A stretch of 30,000 nucleotides of DNA from Chrysomallon squamiferum (GCA_012295275.1 CM022667.1:16086266-16116265), one strand, 5' to 3'; positions 19,741-29,569 are shown, counted from the stretch's first letter. The notes: generated from the letters alone by a model not told the origin. Program-made: numbers and translations.

Positions 19741-20166
19741 TATTATTTATATGTACATATATTCGAATATTCGTACTATACTTTTATGTGTCTAACTGTT
19801 AATTAACAAAATCAAATATTGTAGCTACTACAAGTACAGGTCCTCGAAGTGTTAATTTTAAATGTTCGCTTAGAAGGTATTTTTAAAATAGTATTATATA
19901 TATTGACATCGTGATCAATAAACACACCGGCAATCTCTCTAAAATGAAAAATAGTGTACTTTTACTGATATCGTCCTTGCAAGTTAATTCTTTAGTTATC
20001 CATAAATTTTCCAAGCGTCTTCGCAAACATTTATCAGGTTTCCATCATCGTACAAAACAGTGATTGTTTTCTGTAGGCCAATGAGTCAGCAGAACTCGTA
20101 GAACAGTGACATAATAAAATAAGGAAGTTCTTGCATTGAAGATGTTTTTAATTTTAAAGAACGATG

Positions 20167-20200
20167 AAATAAATGAATATGGACAGGTATTTGTTTTTCT

Positions 20201-20281
<81 letters not shown>
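20167..20281. repeat. Dispersed 28-bp leader plus (TC)n microsatellite, copy 2
   Basis: The same 28-bp leader as at 18758-18785 is followed by about 37 TC units. Confidence 0.87.
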
Positions 20282-20286
<5 letters not shown>

Positions 20287-20600
20287 TTTTTTCTCTCTTT
20301 TTGACTCTGTTCTCTATTACATACGCTTCACATACATGCACATATGGACACATGCAGACAGGTCATACATTATCGTTAAAAATAAGATCACTAAAGCCAT
20401 GCATATTGAGGTTAAGCTCTGGGCTTCTTATTGATACGAAATGTTTATTTCAAGAATTTCAAGTGATGAAAGGATCACAGAATTTCTATATTCAGATCTC
20501 TTCCTGATTTAAGATGTTAACTTCAGACGCGATTTAACTTAGATATGTAGATTATAATTTTTTTTATTTTATCAAGTTAACATGAGAAGAAGAAGAAAAA
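20282..20600. other. Non-coding stretch between TC tracts
   Basis: An open frame from the TC tract runs on to 20507 but shows no protein motif. I see nothing else supportable. Confidence 0.5.
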
Positions 20601-20608
20601 AGAATGTG

Positions 20609-20610
<2 letters not shown>

Positions 20611-20661
<51 letters not shown>

Positions 20662-20665
20662 CTTT
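20611..20665. repeat. (TC)n microsatellite
   Basis: About 22 TC units ending in TTTCTTTCTTT. Confidence 0.95.
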
Positions 20666-21125
20666 AATTATTTTTTCTTTCTCTGTCTGTTTGTCTATGT
20701 CTTTCTCTTTATCCATATATCTACTATAAATATTTTTATAAATTATTTTACGAATATTTGTTTATTGATCAAATAACCATAATAATGGACAACGAACTAA
20801 CTGATAGAAAGTCAATACCAATCTTCATTATTAAGTTAAAAATACGTAAATAAATGAAACAAATTAAATATACTTTCTCATATAAGTCTTCTTGGTTTAG
20901 TTTTATTTTATTTTGTCTCAGTGAATATCAAGGTAACGAAACCAAACAGAACTACTGATCTTTATGAGATTATATGCCACACAAATCTAATGTACTTACG
21001 GGAATTTGCTTTATCTGTAAGAAAAATCTCTTTTGTTTACTATACTCAAGAGCGATAACTCTTTAACACCCATAACGAGTTACGTTTATATTTGTGTCTG
21101 TGTGCATGTCTGATTCTTTCTCTCT
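20666..21125. other. AT-rich non-coding stretch
   Basis: No motif, RNA gene or transposon end recognised. Confidence 0.5.
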
Positions 21126-21128
21126 CCC

Positions 21129-21130
<2 letters not shown>

Positions 21131-21178
<48 letters not shown>
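21131..21178. repeat. (GT)n microsatellite
   Basis: About 23 GT units. Confidence 0.96.
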
Positions 21179-21179
<1 letters not shown>

Positions 21180-21569
21180 CACTGACCTTGCGAGATAGGA
21201 AGAGAAAAATAAAGAGAATGAGAGACAGTGAGAAATATATAAATATACACTTGTATTTTGATGACAGTCCAGTCTTTAAAAATCAGTTGACTCGGTCAAA
21301 AAGGAAAAAAGGAAAGAATGAAGCAAAAATGTCGATATCAAAGACAAGTTAGCTTTTTTAACTCAACAACATCAGTAACATTAAACAAACGAACGAATTA
21401 TAGTATTATAATTACTTTTGCGAATTTTGTATTAATTAATAACGACTGAAATGAATATATTAATATGCATGGTCAACGTATCATACTGAAACCGAATTCT
21501 GTTTCATATATGCTCTATCCCGGAACCTGTACGATTTAAGGTCATACTTTTAGGGATCATTTCTATAGT

Positions 21570-21762
21570 ATGCATCGCCAAGACGTCACGTAACACTGAC
21601 GAACGACCGAGACCACGAGGACGAGACACAGCCTCCTCTTCTGAGCGCGAAGCGGACTGGGAGTGTCACCTTTTCGGTGACTCGCTCCTCGTCATTGATG
21701 ACCGTTCCTCTCTTCCTTCAGTGGAGAGTTGGAGGAAGGGGAGGCATTCTGAGTGGTCGACA
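21570..21762. other. CpG-rich island with open plus-strand frames
   Basis: This block of about 190 bp stands out from its AT-rich surroundings. It is GC-rich with about 15 CpG dinucleotides in its first 140 bp, whereas the flanks have almost none. Two plus-strand frames stay open across most of it. One contains ERPRPRGRD and WECHLFGDSLLV; the other contains HEDETQPPLLSAK. No minus frame stays open throughout. I recognise no family. It also holds a GTCACC/GGTGAC hairpin (about 21664-21680) and a good-looking acceptor (pyrimidine run ending CAG at 21721). It could be an exon, a promoter-type CpG island or a young transposon fragment. Confidence 0.4.
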
Positions 21763-22002
21763 AACATTTTTTAAAAACCAAAAATATTATTGCTTACGTA
21801 ATAAACCCTTGTTATATTAAAAACAACACGATATGCTGATTGAACGCCATTCATATTGTTTTCACGAAAATTGCATCTACTGTTTTGTGTGGATTGTCAA
21901 ATTATTGTAATTTAAATCTATTTATTTATTTATTCTTGATATTTTTGTCGATTTATTGCTGTGTTCTTTCTTTGTAAATTCGCATACAGATGAAAACATA
22001 AA

Positions 22003-22068
22003 CACACACACAAACACACACACAAACGCACACACAAACACACACACACACAAACACACACACACATA
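22003..22068. repeat. (CA)n microsatellite with AAACA interruptions
   Basis: CACACACAAACA units. Confidence 0.93.
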
Positions 22069-22307
22069 AATACTACAAAACGTTTTAGTAATAATTATTC
22101 TGGTATTATAATTAAAACTTTCAAGAAAGTATGCCTAAGTGAATGATTTTTGGAAATAAACGAATATATAAAAATAGTTTAATGTTCAGTTCAGTCTGTA
22201 AAGTTCATTTATCTCGGTTAAAAACGCAAATAAAAATAATAAAACAGAAAACTCGATATTCATAAACGTTTTAATAAATCGACAGAATAGAGGGAGAGGG
22301 AGGGAGG

Positions 22308-22444
22308 GTGCGTGAGAGAGGGAGGTGGTGTGTGAGAGAGAGGGGTGTGTGTGTGTGAGAGGGGTGTGTGTGTGTGGGTGTGTGGGTGTGAGAGAGAGAG
22401 AGAGAGAGAGAGCGTGTGCTAGCTATTGCGAAAAACACACCACG
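22308..22444. repeat. GT/GA-rich flanking repeat, left copy
   Basis: It begins GTGCGTGAGAGAGGGAGG and ends GCGAAAAACACA. The same block recurs at 22844-22945, directly after the roughly 390-bp repeat unit, so that unit is bracketed by direct repeats. Confidence 0.8.
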
Positions 22445-22452
22445 ACGTGTGG

Positions 22453-22842
22453 ATTTTATGACGTTGTGATGTATATGAATATGTTAAACCTTAGTAGTGA
22501 ATGTATTAGAAAAGTATGGTTTGCATAATTGCATAAAAGAATAACATATGGTGTTATGTCATACGTATTGTTTGATAGGAACAATGTATTAGCAATATGT
22601 GGCAAGATGTTTAATTATTTATGACAGTCTAGGGAATGTTATGCGTCATATGTATGTATTTCTTATTGTAATGTCATGTATTCTAGTCTTGTTGTATTTC
22701 AAATTATTGATTTGATTGTTTCAGGGATTTAAACATACATTGTGTGTGATGTCAAATAAAAAGCCATTGTCCTAAACCTACATCTGTTTGTTGTCTTTTT
22801 GAAAACAAACTCAAATACTTTTACATATATTATACATTTTAA
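22453..22842. repeat. Dispersed repeat of about 390 bp, copy A
   Basis: This segment matches 25620-26012 in the same orientation at very high identity, with only small differences and short indels. Near its 3' end is AATAAAAAGCCATTGTCCT, which contains a polyadenylation-like AATAAA. No continuous coding frame is shared by the two copies. I cannot place it in a known family. A 3' fragment of a retroelement or a MITE is possible. Confidence 0.88.
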
Positions 22843-22843
22843 T

Positions 22844-22875
22844 GTGCGTGAGAGAGGGAGGGGTGTGTGAGAGAG

Positions 22876-22916
<41 letters not shown>

Positions 22917-22945
22917 CGTGTGTGTTAGTGCGAAAAACACAGCAC
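22844..22945. repeat. GT/GA-rich flanking repeat, right copy
   Basis: It matches 22308-22444 at its start and end, with a different number of internal GT units. Confidence 0.8.
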
Positions 22946-23925
22946 AACGATGAAGCAAACTTTTATCAACAAAACACACTCTAAATTCCCGCGACGTAAG
23001 TCTGTTGACACGTCGATAACTGATCAGAATCTCTCCACTCGTTACTGATTGATTGCAGAGCCAGAGGTAGGATTTCATTACGAAACCATTAAATTATGTA
23101 TCCAACATACTCTGTACGTAAACAAACTCAAACATTAAAAAACTAACAAAGGGCTTTGACTTTGCCCAGCGTGTCGGATATGGTTACCTCGTTATAATAT
23201 CGGCTCCATATTGCCATATACCTTGAACCTTGAAAAATATTAACGTGCTAATCAGAGCAAACTGTTGTGAAGCGCGTCTACGACAGGCATGCTTTCTGAC
23301 AGGTCAGCCGGCGTGTCTGTCGCAGATTGCCATATAATATTAGAAAGTTAAATATAACAGTTAAAGGAAGTAAACATTACTATAACACTTACTCAATTCG
23401 TCATTCTTAAAATCGGCATACAATTTAAAATGGTAAAACATTTTTAACTGTTCTTTTTCAGGTATGACAGACAACTCGGCACAGGGACAATCTTGTCTAT
23501 TGTTGGACAAGTGTTGTTTTTTAAATTAAAGTATTCTCACCGAAATAAAAGAATGTGTTTTTGTTAGTACTGAATTAGTCCCACCTTAACCTAAACGTTG
23601 TGAAACGAAGTGTCATGTTGGATTGATAAATTGCTGATCCATTTATCTTTGAAGATAGTTTCCGGAGTTCGAATAATTTGTTTTTGTTCTACAGTCGGTG
23701 ACCTAAACATTGGAGACAATCCCAGAAAAACATGCAAAATTTCTTTATCATACTTTATCGTAGTAACAACATAGCCTCCTGACTTCCAATGAGTAGCTAA
23801 TGAACAAGTAAATGATATCACCCTACAGACGTTGTGTTGTTATTTTACCTGCTATTAAAAAGTAAATCCATTTGGTGAGTAGGATGACATTTTCAGCAAG
23901 TAATGTATATAACCGTCCGATTTAT
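22946..23925 (-). other. Non-coding stretch with one unassigned 76-codon ORF
   Basis: An ORF on the minus strand (23821-23591) encodes a 76-residue peptide without a motif that I recognise. It has no convincing splice sites and may be chance. The sequence at 23160-23330 is a little more GC-rich and contains ATTGCCATATA twice, with no further structure. Confidence 0.4.
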
Positions 23926-23936
23926 TTAGATCGCTA
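23926..23936. repeat. Left 11-bp target-site duplication of the LINE insertion
   Basis: TTAGATCGCTA here is identical to 25518-25528. It lies 5-6 bp upstream of the first base of recognisable LINE coding sequence. Confidence 0.65.
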
Positions 23937-23941
23937 AAAAA

Positions 23942-24857
23942 AAACCAATCAATCTTCTAAAGCTAATTTCCGGGACCAGTTGGGGAGCAAACGAGTCAAC
24001 GCTAATTTTGATATATAAAGCATGTATTCTCTCCAGGCTCGACTACGGAGCCACGGCTTACTCGAATGCTCCCGAACACTCTTTAAAAAAACTAGACGTA
24101 ATTCAATCCAGCGCCCTCAGAGTGATCGGCCACCTGCCAAACACAACACCATCCAACAGCCTCCTGACGGAATACAGCATCCAACCACTGAAATACAGAA
24201 GAAAGCTGCAGCTACTGAAAATACAAGCTGAAAATACACACCCTCAACACAGACCACCCTGTCAAGGATCTGGTCGCCGACCAACAAAGAATAGGGCAAC
24301 TCCAAAAACCCAGACAACGGATCATCGAGTGGCTCCCAGCACACGTCGGCATCATCGGCAACGAACTTGCCGACCACTACGCCAAAGAATCACCCAGCAT
24401 TAAAGACGAAGACATCTGCACCGACATACACTACGGAATAAATGAAATTGTCTCCATCGCAGCCAAACACTACGACAAACAATGGCAAAACAATGGAAAA
24501 ACAGCAAAAACAAATGGCACTTGAACATCAAACCACTCACCAAAACACAAAATCACACTCGCCAACAAACTACACACCAAAGCCAGAATTGGTTACTCGA
24601 CCAACTTAAATGCAAGCAGATACAAATATCACATCATCACATCACCCAACTGCAGCTGTGGACTCTCCGAAACCATGAAACACTATTTGTTTCACTGTCA
24701 AAACTTCGCCAAGGAAAGACAAGCACTACGCAATACATTGGAGGAACTAAAAATCGAGTTGACGTTCCAACACATCCTGACACCAAACACAAAAGACAGA
24801 GAGTTAGTCCTCGCTGCAGTAACAAATTACATTCTGAACACAAAACACAAACTTTAG
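23942..24857 (+). pseudogene. LINE ORF2 C-terminal fragment (RT thumb, RNase H half, zinc knuckle)
   Basis: Translation begins LLKLISGTSWGANESTL, then IYKACILSRLDYGATAYSNA and LKKLDVIQSSALRVIG, the end of the RT domain (thumb region). After a frame change near 24236 it reads VKDLVADQQRIG, then IIEWLPAHVGIIGNELADH and YAKE. This is the second half of an RNase H domain, with its conserved His and last Asp. The first half of RNase H, including the DG and E active-site segments, is missing between 24230 and 24245, so the copy carries an internal deletion. A TGA interrupts the frame at 24522-24524. The same frame then reads through KARIGYSTNL to a CxC-x7-H-x4-C zinc knuckle (about 24650-24700), and ends at TAG 24855-24857. 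It cannot encode an active polymerase. Confidence 0.87.
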
Positions 24858-25097
24858 ACTCTTTTTTTTTTTGACACAAAAACGAACAACAGTTATATGA
24901 ATTTATTGACTTACAGATTGGTTGGTTGGTTGAACAGCTGATGGATCTACGGATGGAACGGCTGATTGACGGATCAGTTTGAGTGGCCAATTAAATTAAT
25001 AATTAAAAACAAAACTATACGTACGTAACTACTTTCAGTCCATACTAACCCGGTTATCGTTTTTATTTTTATTTTTATTATTATTTTTTTTAATGTA

Positions 25098-25158
25098 CAT
25101 AATAAATGTAAATAAGTTCACGTTCTTATTCTTAGCTGCAAGTATTTATAACATCTTT

Positions 25159-25189
<31 letters not shown>

Positions 25190-25320
25190 GTAAATAAGTT
25201 AACTACGCTCATGTTACTCTTTTTAGTTACAGGTGTTCACAGCATCTTTTTAATCAATAAAAAGACCATTGGCAAAAAAAAAGAAAAAAAAAAAAAGAAA
25301 TAAAAAAAGAAATAAAAAAA
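25098..25320 (+). repeat. Two tandem A-tailed 3' ends inside the LINE 3' region
   Basis: AATGTAAATAAGTT occurs near 25105 and again near 25187. Each copy continues through related sequence (TTCTTAGCTGCAAGT versus TTTTAGTTACAGGTG, then ACATCTTTTAA versus GCATCTTTTTAA) to an A-run, first about 25 As and then an AAAGAAATAAAA-type purine tract. The 3' end unit was thus duplicated with its tail. Confidence 0.75.
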
Positions 25321-25517
25321 AGAAAAAAAGTTGGAATTGTTGGACCAGAAGGAAGCAGCCCAAAAGAACAAAGAAATATCAGCACCAGCCGACAAGAGAA
25401 CAAACAAACAGGACCCAACCAACTCGGACCCGGTGATGACTAGGAGACGTTCAACGAGCCAGACAAGTACCTGAAACAACAAAGAGCGGATAACGTTAAT
25501 TTTTTTTCATTCATTCA

Positions 25518-25528
25518 TTAGATCGCTA
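25518..25528. repeat. Right 11-bp target-site duplication of the LINE insertion
   Basis: TTAGATCGCTA, identical to 23926-23936. Confidence 0.65.
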
Positions 25529-25619
25529 TTGTTGAATGCGTGTGTCGGTTACCAGCTAGGTGTTAAACCTTAGTCAAACAAACTTGGTATGTACATGACT
25601 GTGTGGATATATGTGTATA

Positions 25620-26012
25620 ATTTTATGACGTTGTGATGTATATGAATATGTTAAACATTAGTAGTGAATGTATTAGAAAAGTATGGATTGTATAATTGCA
25701 TGAAGGAATAACATATGGTGTTATGTCATGTGTATTGTTTGATAGGAACAATGTATTAGCAATATGTGGCAAGATGTTTAATTATTTAAGACAGTCTAGG
25801 GAATGTTATGCGTCATAAGTATGTATTTCTTATTGTAATGTCATGTATTCTAGTCTTGTTGTATTTTAATTTATTGATTTGATTGTTTCAGGGTTTTAAA
25901 CATACATTGTGTGTGATGTAAAATAAAAAGCCATTGTCCTGAACCTACAGCTGTTTTTTTTTGTTCGTTTAAAACAAACTCAAATACTGTTACATATATT
26001 ATAAATTTTAAA
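25620..26012. repeat. Dispersed repeat of about 390 bp, copy B
   Basis: Same unit and orientation as 22453-22842. Copy B lacks the GT/GA-rich flanks, which shows that those flanks are not part of the unit. Confidence 0.88.
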
Positions 26013-26645
26013 CACAACACACATATATATAATACATGTACATAAGAATAATGAAACCCTATAACTAGTACAACATCCCATTCCGATTTCAGTAACATGT
26101 TTTTAACAACTTTAATTACATTTACTTAGGCTAACAGTAATATAGATAGTCCAAGATCAGGTTACAGTCTACATTTCAGTGTTTACGTAGCGCTGCTATA
26201 ACCAGACGGTAATTAATCATACAACATCATGCTTTATTCAGTAAATAGATACCTACATAGAGAACTACATCAATAAAATAATCTCTCTGTGAAAACCAGT
26301 TTGAGTATTTAAACAAAGAGTGCCCACTATAACCAGACGGTAATCAATCACACAATATCATGACGACCAAGTGGCTGTTTATCTCCTGCTCCCTGAATCG
26401 TAAAGGTTACACTTGGACTAAATCAAATGGTTTCGAGTCAAGAGTTCAAGGTGGAAAATCACAAGGAGTTACTGTAACTGCAGCTCTGATTGGTGGTTAT
26501 AGGTGACGGTGACTACTAAATTTTGTGCAAAGCAAGCGGTACGACCCGGAAGTGAGGAAGATTCGCGGAATGGGAAGATAACTCTAAATAATTACATCGC
26601 GGAACCGGCCCATCAGTAACGAAGTGGATTGAGAAGAAATAGCTA
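26013..26645. other. Non-coding stretch with a 36-bp direct repeat
   Basis: A 36-bp sequence starting CTATAACCAGACGGTAAT occurs at 26196-26231 and 26327-26362 with about three differences and 131-bp spacing. The region 26370-26640 is less AT-rich than average but has no recognised frame. Confidence 0.65.
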
Positions 26646-26651
26646 TTTCGC

Positions 26652-26839
26652 AATGTTTTGATCTAGCTGTTGTTTCAGCCTCACTGATGTTACTTGGGAG
26701 TCAGTTCCACAAACTCTGTGCAGCATAACTGAAACATATCTGGTTCTTCTTAATCTTGATGCTACTAATCTTAATGAGTTCTGATTTCGTAGAGTCCGGC
26801 TTCAACACTTCCAGCATGTCCTTAATGTACTCAAACAAA
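26652..26839 (-). pseudogene. CR1/L2-type LINE ORF2 C-terminal remnant
   Basis: The minus-strand frame reads FEYIKDMLEVLKPDS, then SELIKISSIKIKKNQ, then ICFSYAAQSLWN, a TGA stop, and LPSNISEAETTARSK. The order of an RS-type segment, then FSYAAxxLWNxLPxxI, then an SFK-like end matches the C-terminal tail of reverse transcriptases from CR1/L2/Rex1-like LINEs. The stop replaces the usual Ser after LWN. Only about 60 codons remain, and the catalytic RT motifs are absent. It belongs to a different LINE clade from the one at 23937-25517. Confidence 0.68.
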
Positions 26840-27407
26840 TAACAAAGATGTTTTTTGTTTTTTTCAGTAAAATGTTAAATTATCAGTAGTCGTAAATACT
26901 GATAATTGTGGAACTTTATTTAATTTTGTGTCATTTTTTAAATAATTAATTTAGTCATTCATTTATTCATTCAGTCAATTCATTCAGTTATTATTATTGT
27001 TATTGTTTTTGCTGTTGTTGTTTCCGAAAAATGGTAACAGATTTGTATCAGATTATCCAGTGCTTATTATTTAATACCAACATCAACAAAGATGTTTACA
27101 AAGACAAGACTTTATCCTCATTAATCGTTTTTATTATAACTATGTGACAATTTTTCTGGGAAATTTGTTTATTTGTTTGTTTGTTTGTTTCTTTATTTAT
27201 TTATTTTCAGCTTACTATTTTCTTTCAGTGTGTATTTCTATACAAATGTATAAACTGATGTACACATTCACATATGTAAACAAAAGTACACAGAGGCCAT
27301 ATTTAGAAACGTTTTAATGATAATTATTAATCCTGTATCATAGTTAGAACTTGCAAGAACCTCTGAGTTAAGCGAATGATTTCTATAATTACGCAGACAT
27401 ACCAGAA
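26840..27407. other. AT-rich non-coding stretch with short TTTG/ATTT and ATTC repeats
   Basis: Short (ATTC)n near 26955-26985 and (TTTG/TTTA)n near 27165-27205. No gene seen. Confidence 0.55.
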
Positions 27408-27409
27408 TA

Positions 27410-28165
27410 CAGTGTCACCTTGACTTACGAGTGCACCAACTTACGAGTTTTCCGAGTTACGAGCAGTCGACATGGCGAATTTTTGCTTTGAGTTGCGAGC
27501 CAAAGTCCGAGTTACGAGCGAGTTCTGGATACGCCACCGATAGTTGGCGCAACGAACAACACAACATTCTCCCAGCATCCCGCGTCTCACTTGTTTACTT
27601 CACGTGGTTACCTCCCCGCGGAATCATCTCTGTTCTGCTGTGCTCGCGTTTTGAGCAGTATTTTGCCAAATTTCTTTTTCCTTACCATGGATCAGTGAGT
27701 GCAAAGGACAGTGTTGAGAAGAAGATGTGGATGATGTCCATTGAATTAAAGCATGAAACCATAGAAAAACATGAGCGAGGTGAGCACATAGTCAAATGGC
27801 TAGGAAGTACGAGCGTAGTACAAAACCAATTTATTTCTTTTCATTCTGTTTTAGAAGGTTTCGATAAAATGTAACTCCAGCTAAAGGCGTTAAAATAATT
27901 TTTCAGATAACCAAAAATTTTTTTACAAAAACCAATTTATTTTTTTCATTCTGTTTTATTTTGTTTTATACAATATTTGTCATTTATAAATATAGCAAAT
28001 TTTTTACGAAAACTCACGGAACAAAAAACTGGGGTAGTTTTTGGGGGCTGAAACAAAATTAATGGAATGTCAATTAATTTCATTTGGGAAAGTTGATTTG
28101 ATATACGAGCAAATTGAGTTACGAGCTTGGTCACGGAGCAAATTAAATTCGTAAGTCAAAGTATA
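27410..28165 (+). mobile_element. Tigger/pogo-like DNA transposon, internally deleted
   Basis: The left end, preceded by TA, reads CAGTGTCACCTTGACTTACG and continues with repeated TTACGAG words. The reverse complement of the right end carries TTTGACTTACGA, CTCCGTGACCAAGCTCG and TAACTC. CTTGACTTACGAG together with CCGTGACC..GCTCGTAACTC is the characteristic inverted-repeat text of Tigger (pogo superfamily) elements, which insert at TA. The right terminus is eroded where it meets an ATAC microsatellite, so 28165 is approximate. The element is about 0.75 kb against 2-3 kb for autonomous Tigger elements, and the DDE catalytic region is gone. Confidence 0.82.
27698..27808 (+). pseudogene. Tigger/pogo transposase N-terminal (CENP-B-like HTH) remnant
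   Basis: Within a 147-codon open frame only this part resembles a protein. SAKDSVEKKMWMMSIELKHE followed by TIEKHERGEHIVKWLG matches the start of the first helix-turn-helix of Tigger/pogo transposases, whose usual form is an (S/T)IE.K.EIIEKHE(R/K)G.RV segment. Homology stops after about 37 codons, and the frame then runs into sequence resembling the element's 3' region. The upstream part of the open frame (27431-27690) is the inverted repeat and leader of the element, not protein. Confidence 0.72.
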
Positions 28166-28245
28166 CATACAAATACACACAAATGCATACATGCATATAT
28201 ACATACATACATACATTCATACATACATACATACATACATTACAT
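28166..28245. repeat. (ATAC)n microsatellite
   Basis: ATAC and ACAC units directly adjoin the right end of the Tigger-like element. Confidence 0.92.
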
Positions 28246-28407
28246 GCAATCAAAGAGAGATAAAAATAATGTATAGGATGACTTCTGAATCTTAAATTTA
28301 GTAATTATATTTCCTCCTGAGACTTGTTATTTAACATCGTCATCATCATCTCCATCATCGTAATCATAGTCATGATAGTTAGAAATACTACTATCACTGA
28401 TGTCTGA

Positions 28408-28512
28408 GACACACTCACACACACACACACACACACAACAACAACAACAACAACAAACACAGAAAACAGACAGACAGACACACACATATATGTATATATA
28501 TATATAAATATA
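28408..28512. repeat. (CA)n, (AAC)n, (GACA)n, (TA)n compound repeat
   Basis: Four adjacent simple-repeat types occur in series. The minus-strand V/C-rich frame is an artefact. Confidence 0.9.
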
Positions 28513-28575
28513 TTAGAAGAGGTATACAATGAACTTTTTTTTTAAACTCATAACCTTTGTAACCCATAATATATT

Positions 28576-28578
28576 AAA

Positions 28579-28642
<64 letters not shown>
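28576..28642. repeat. (AAT)n microsatellite, first
   Basis: About 21 AAT units followed by an A-rich stretch. Confidence 0.95.
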
Positions 28643-28751
28643 GCAAAAAAAAAACCAAACAGATAAAGAAACAATAAAACACATCAACTTTTCTTCTCTC
28701 AGAAAGCTGTCATTATGCCATTGCTAAAGGTTAGTTACATGGCAGTATAAA

Positions 28752-28752
<1 letters not shown>

Positions 28753-28816
<64 letters not shown>
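28753..28816. repeat. (AAT)n microsatellite, second
   Basis: About 20 AAT units, 110 bp after the first array. The sequences on either side are not obviously related. Confidence 0.95.
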
Positions 28817-28817
<1 letters not shown>

Positions 28818-28974
28818 TTGAATTGATCTTTCCGAGGTTACAAACATAGATGAAATCATTCACGGACAATAAACCTAATTGCATAGAGATAAACGTACTT
28901 AAAGGGGAAAAGGAAACAAGAGTCTTTGATTTTTCTTTTCCTTTTTCACGCGATCAATATATTGAATGTTTCAA

Positions 28975-29169
28975 CTAGATAAAAGATGGAGCAAATAGAA
29001 TAAGACACCGATGAACATACGCAGAAGAAGATCGGCTATGTAAGACCATTGTTCTAAAATAACAACAGACAGCAGTCAAAGTAGGCGGCATTCCTTTCGA
29101 AGGTACCATACCGAAACAAGAAAATGTGAAGAAGAACAGTTTCAATGACGTGTGCCATTTTGAAAACAT
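28975..29169 (-). other. Unassigned 64-codon ORF
   Basis: The minus-strand ORF begins MFSKWHTSLKLFFF and contains FGMVPSKGMPP and SSSAYVHRC. The plus strand of the same segment is also largely open, with a run VGGIPFEGTIPKQENVKK. The GC content is higher than the flanks. I recognise no family. It may be a fragment of an unidentified transposon protein on either strand, or chance. Confidence 0.25.
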
Positions 29170-29249
29170 ATTGTCAATGTATTGAATTTAAAGCATATTT
29201 CTATTTACTAAAGACGTAATGTACTGGTTTATGCCTGTTTGTGTGCCTC

Positions 29250-29420
29250 CCATATATATATATATATATATATTTAGATACATAAATGCAAACAAAACAA
29301 ACATGTTAATTGCACAAGACACACACACACATACACACACACCAACAGACAGACATACAACACACACACAGACTATTAATAAATACTTTCACAATATATA
29401 TATATGTGTGTGTGTGTGTG
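29250..29420. repeat. (TA)n, (CA)n and (TG)n simple repeats
   Basis: A TA run at 29252-29273, CA runs at 29320-29370 and a TATATG/TG run at 29397-29420. Confidence 0.88.
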
Positions 29421-29538
29421 TCTGCAATTAACTTGTTGTTTTTTTGTTATAGGTATGTATCTCTTTATATTCTACAATAAGCATTAATTGGTTTAGACTT
29501 TTAAAAGTGATGGATATGAACGTTCTATTGAGACTATA

Positions 29539-29539
<1 letters not shown>

Positions 29540-29569
<30 letters not shown>

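Larger units (their letters stand above)
23937..25517 (+). mobile_element. 5'-truncated non-LTR retrotransposon (LINE) insertion
   Basis: The element begins abruptly inside reverse-transcriptase coding sequence, runs through the ORF2 end (stop 24855-24857), and has a long non-coding 3' part ending in a TTTTTTTTCATTCATTCA tail. It is flanked by an 11-bp direct repeat (23926-23936 and 25518-25528), as expected from target-primed reverse transcription with 5' truncation. The 3' part contains two successive A-rich ends (25098-25188 and 25189-25320) and a GC-richer block at 25330-25490. An RT with a downstream RNase H and a C-terminal zinc knuckle suggests the I/Jockey-like side of the LINE tree. 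The clade is inference. Confidence 0.75.

Noticed and set aside
27431-27690. Upstream half of the 147-codon ORF as a novel protein
   Set aside because: It coincides with the Tigger-like inverted repeat and leader, which is non-coding in this family.
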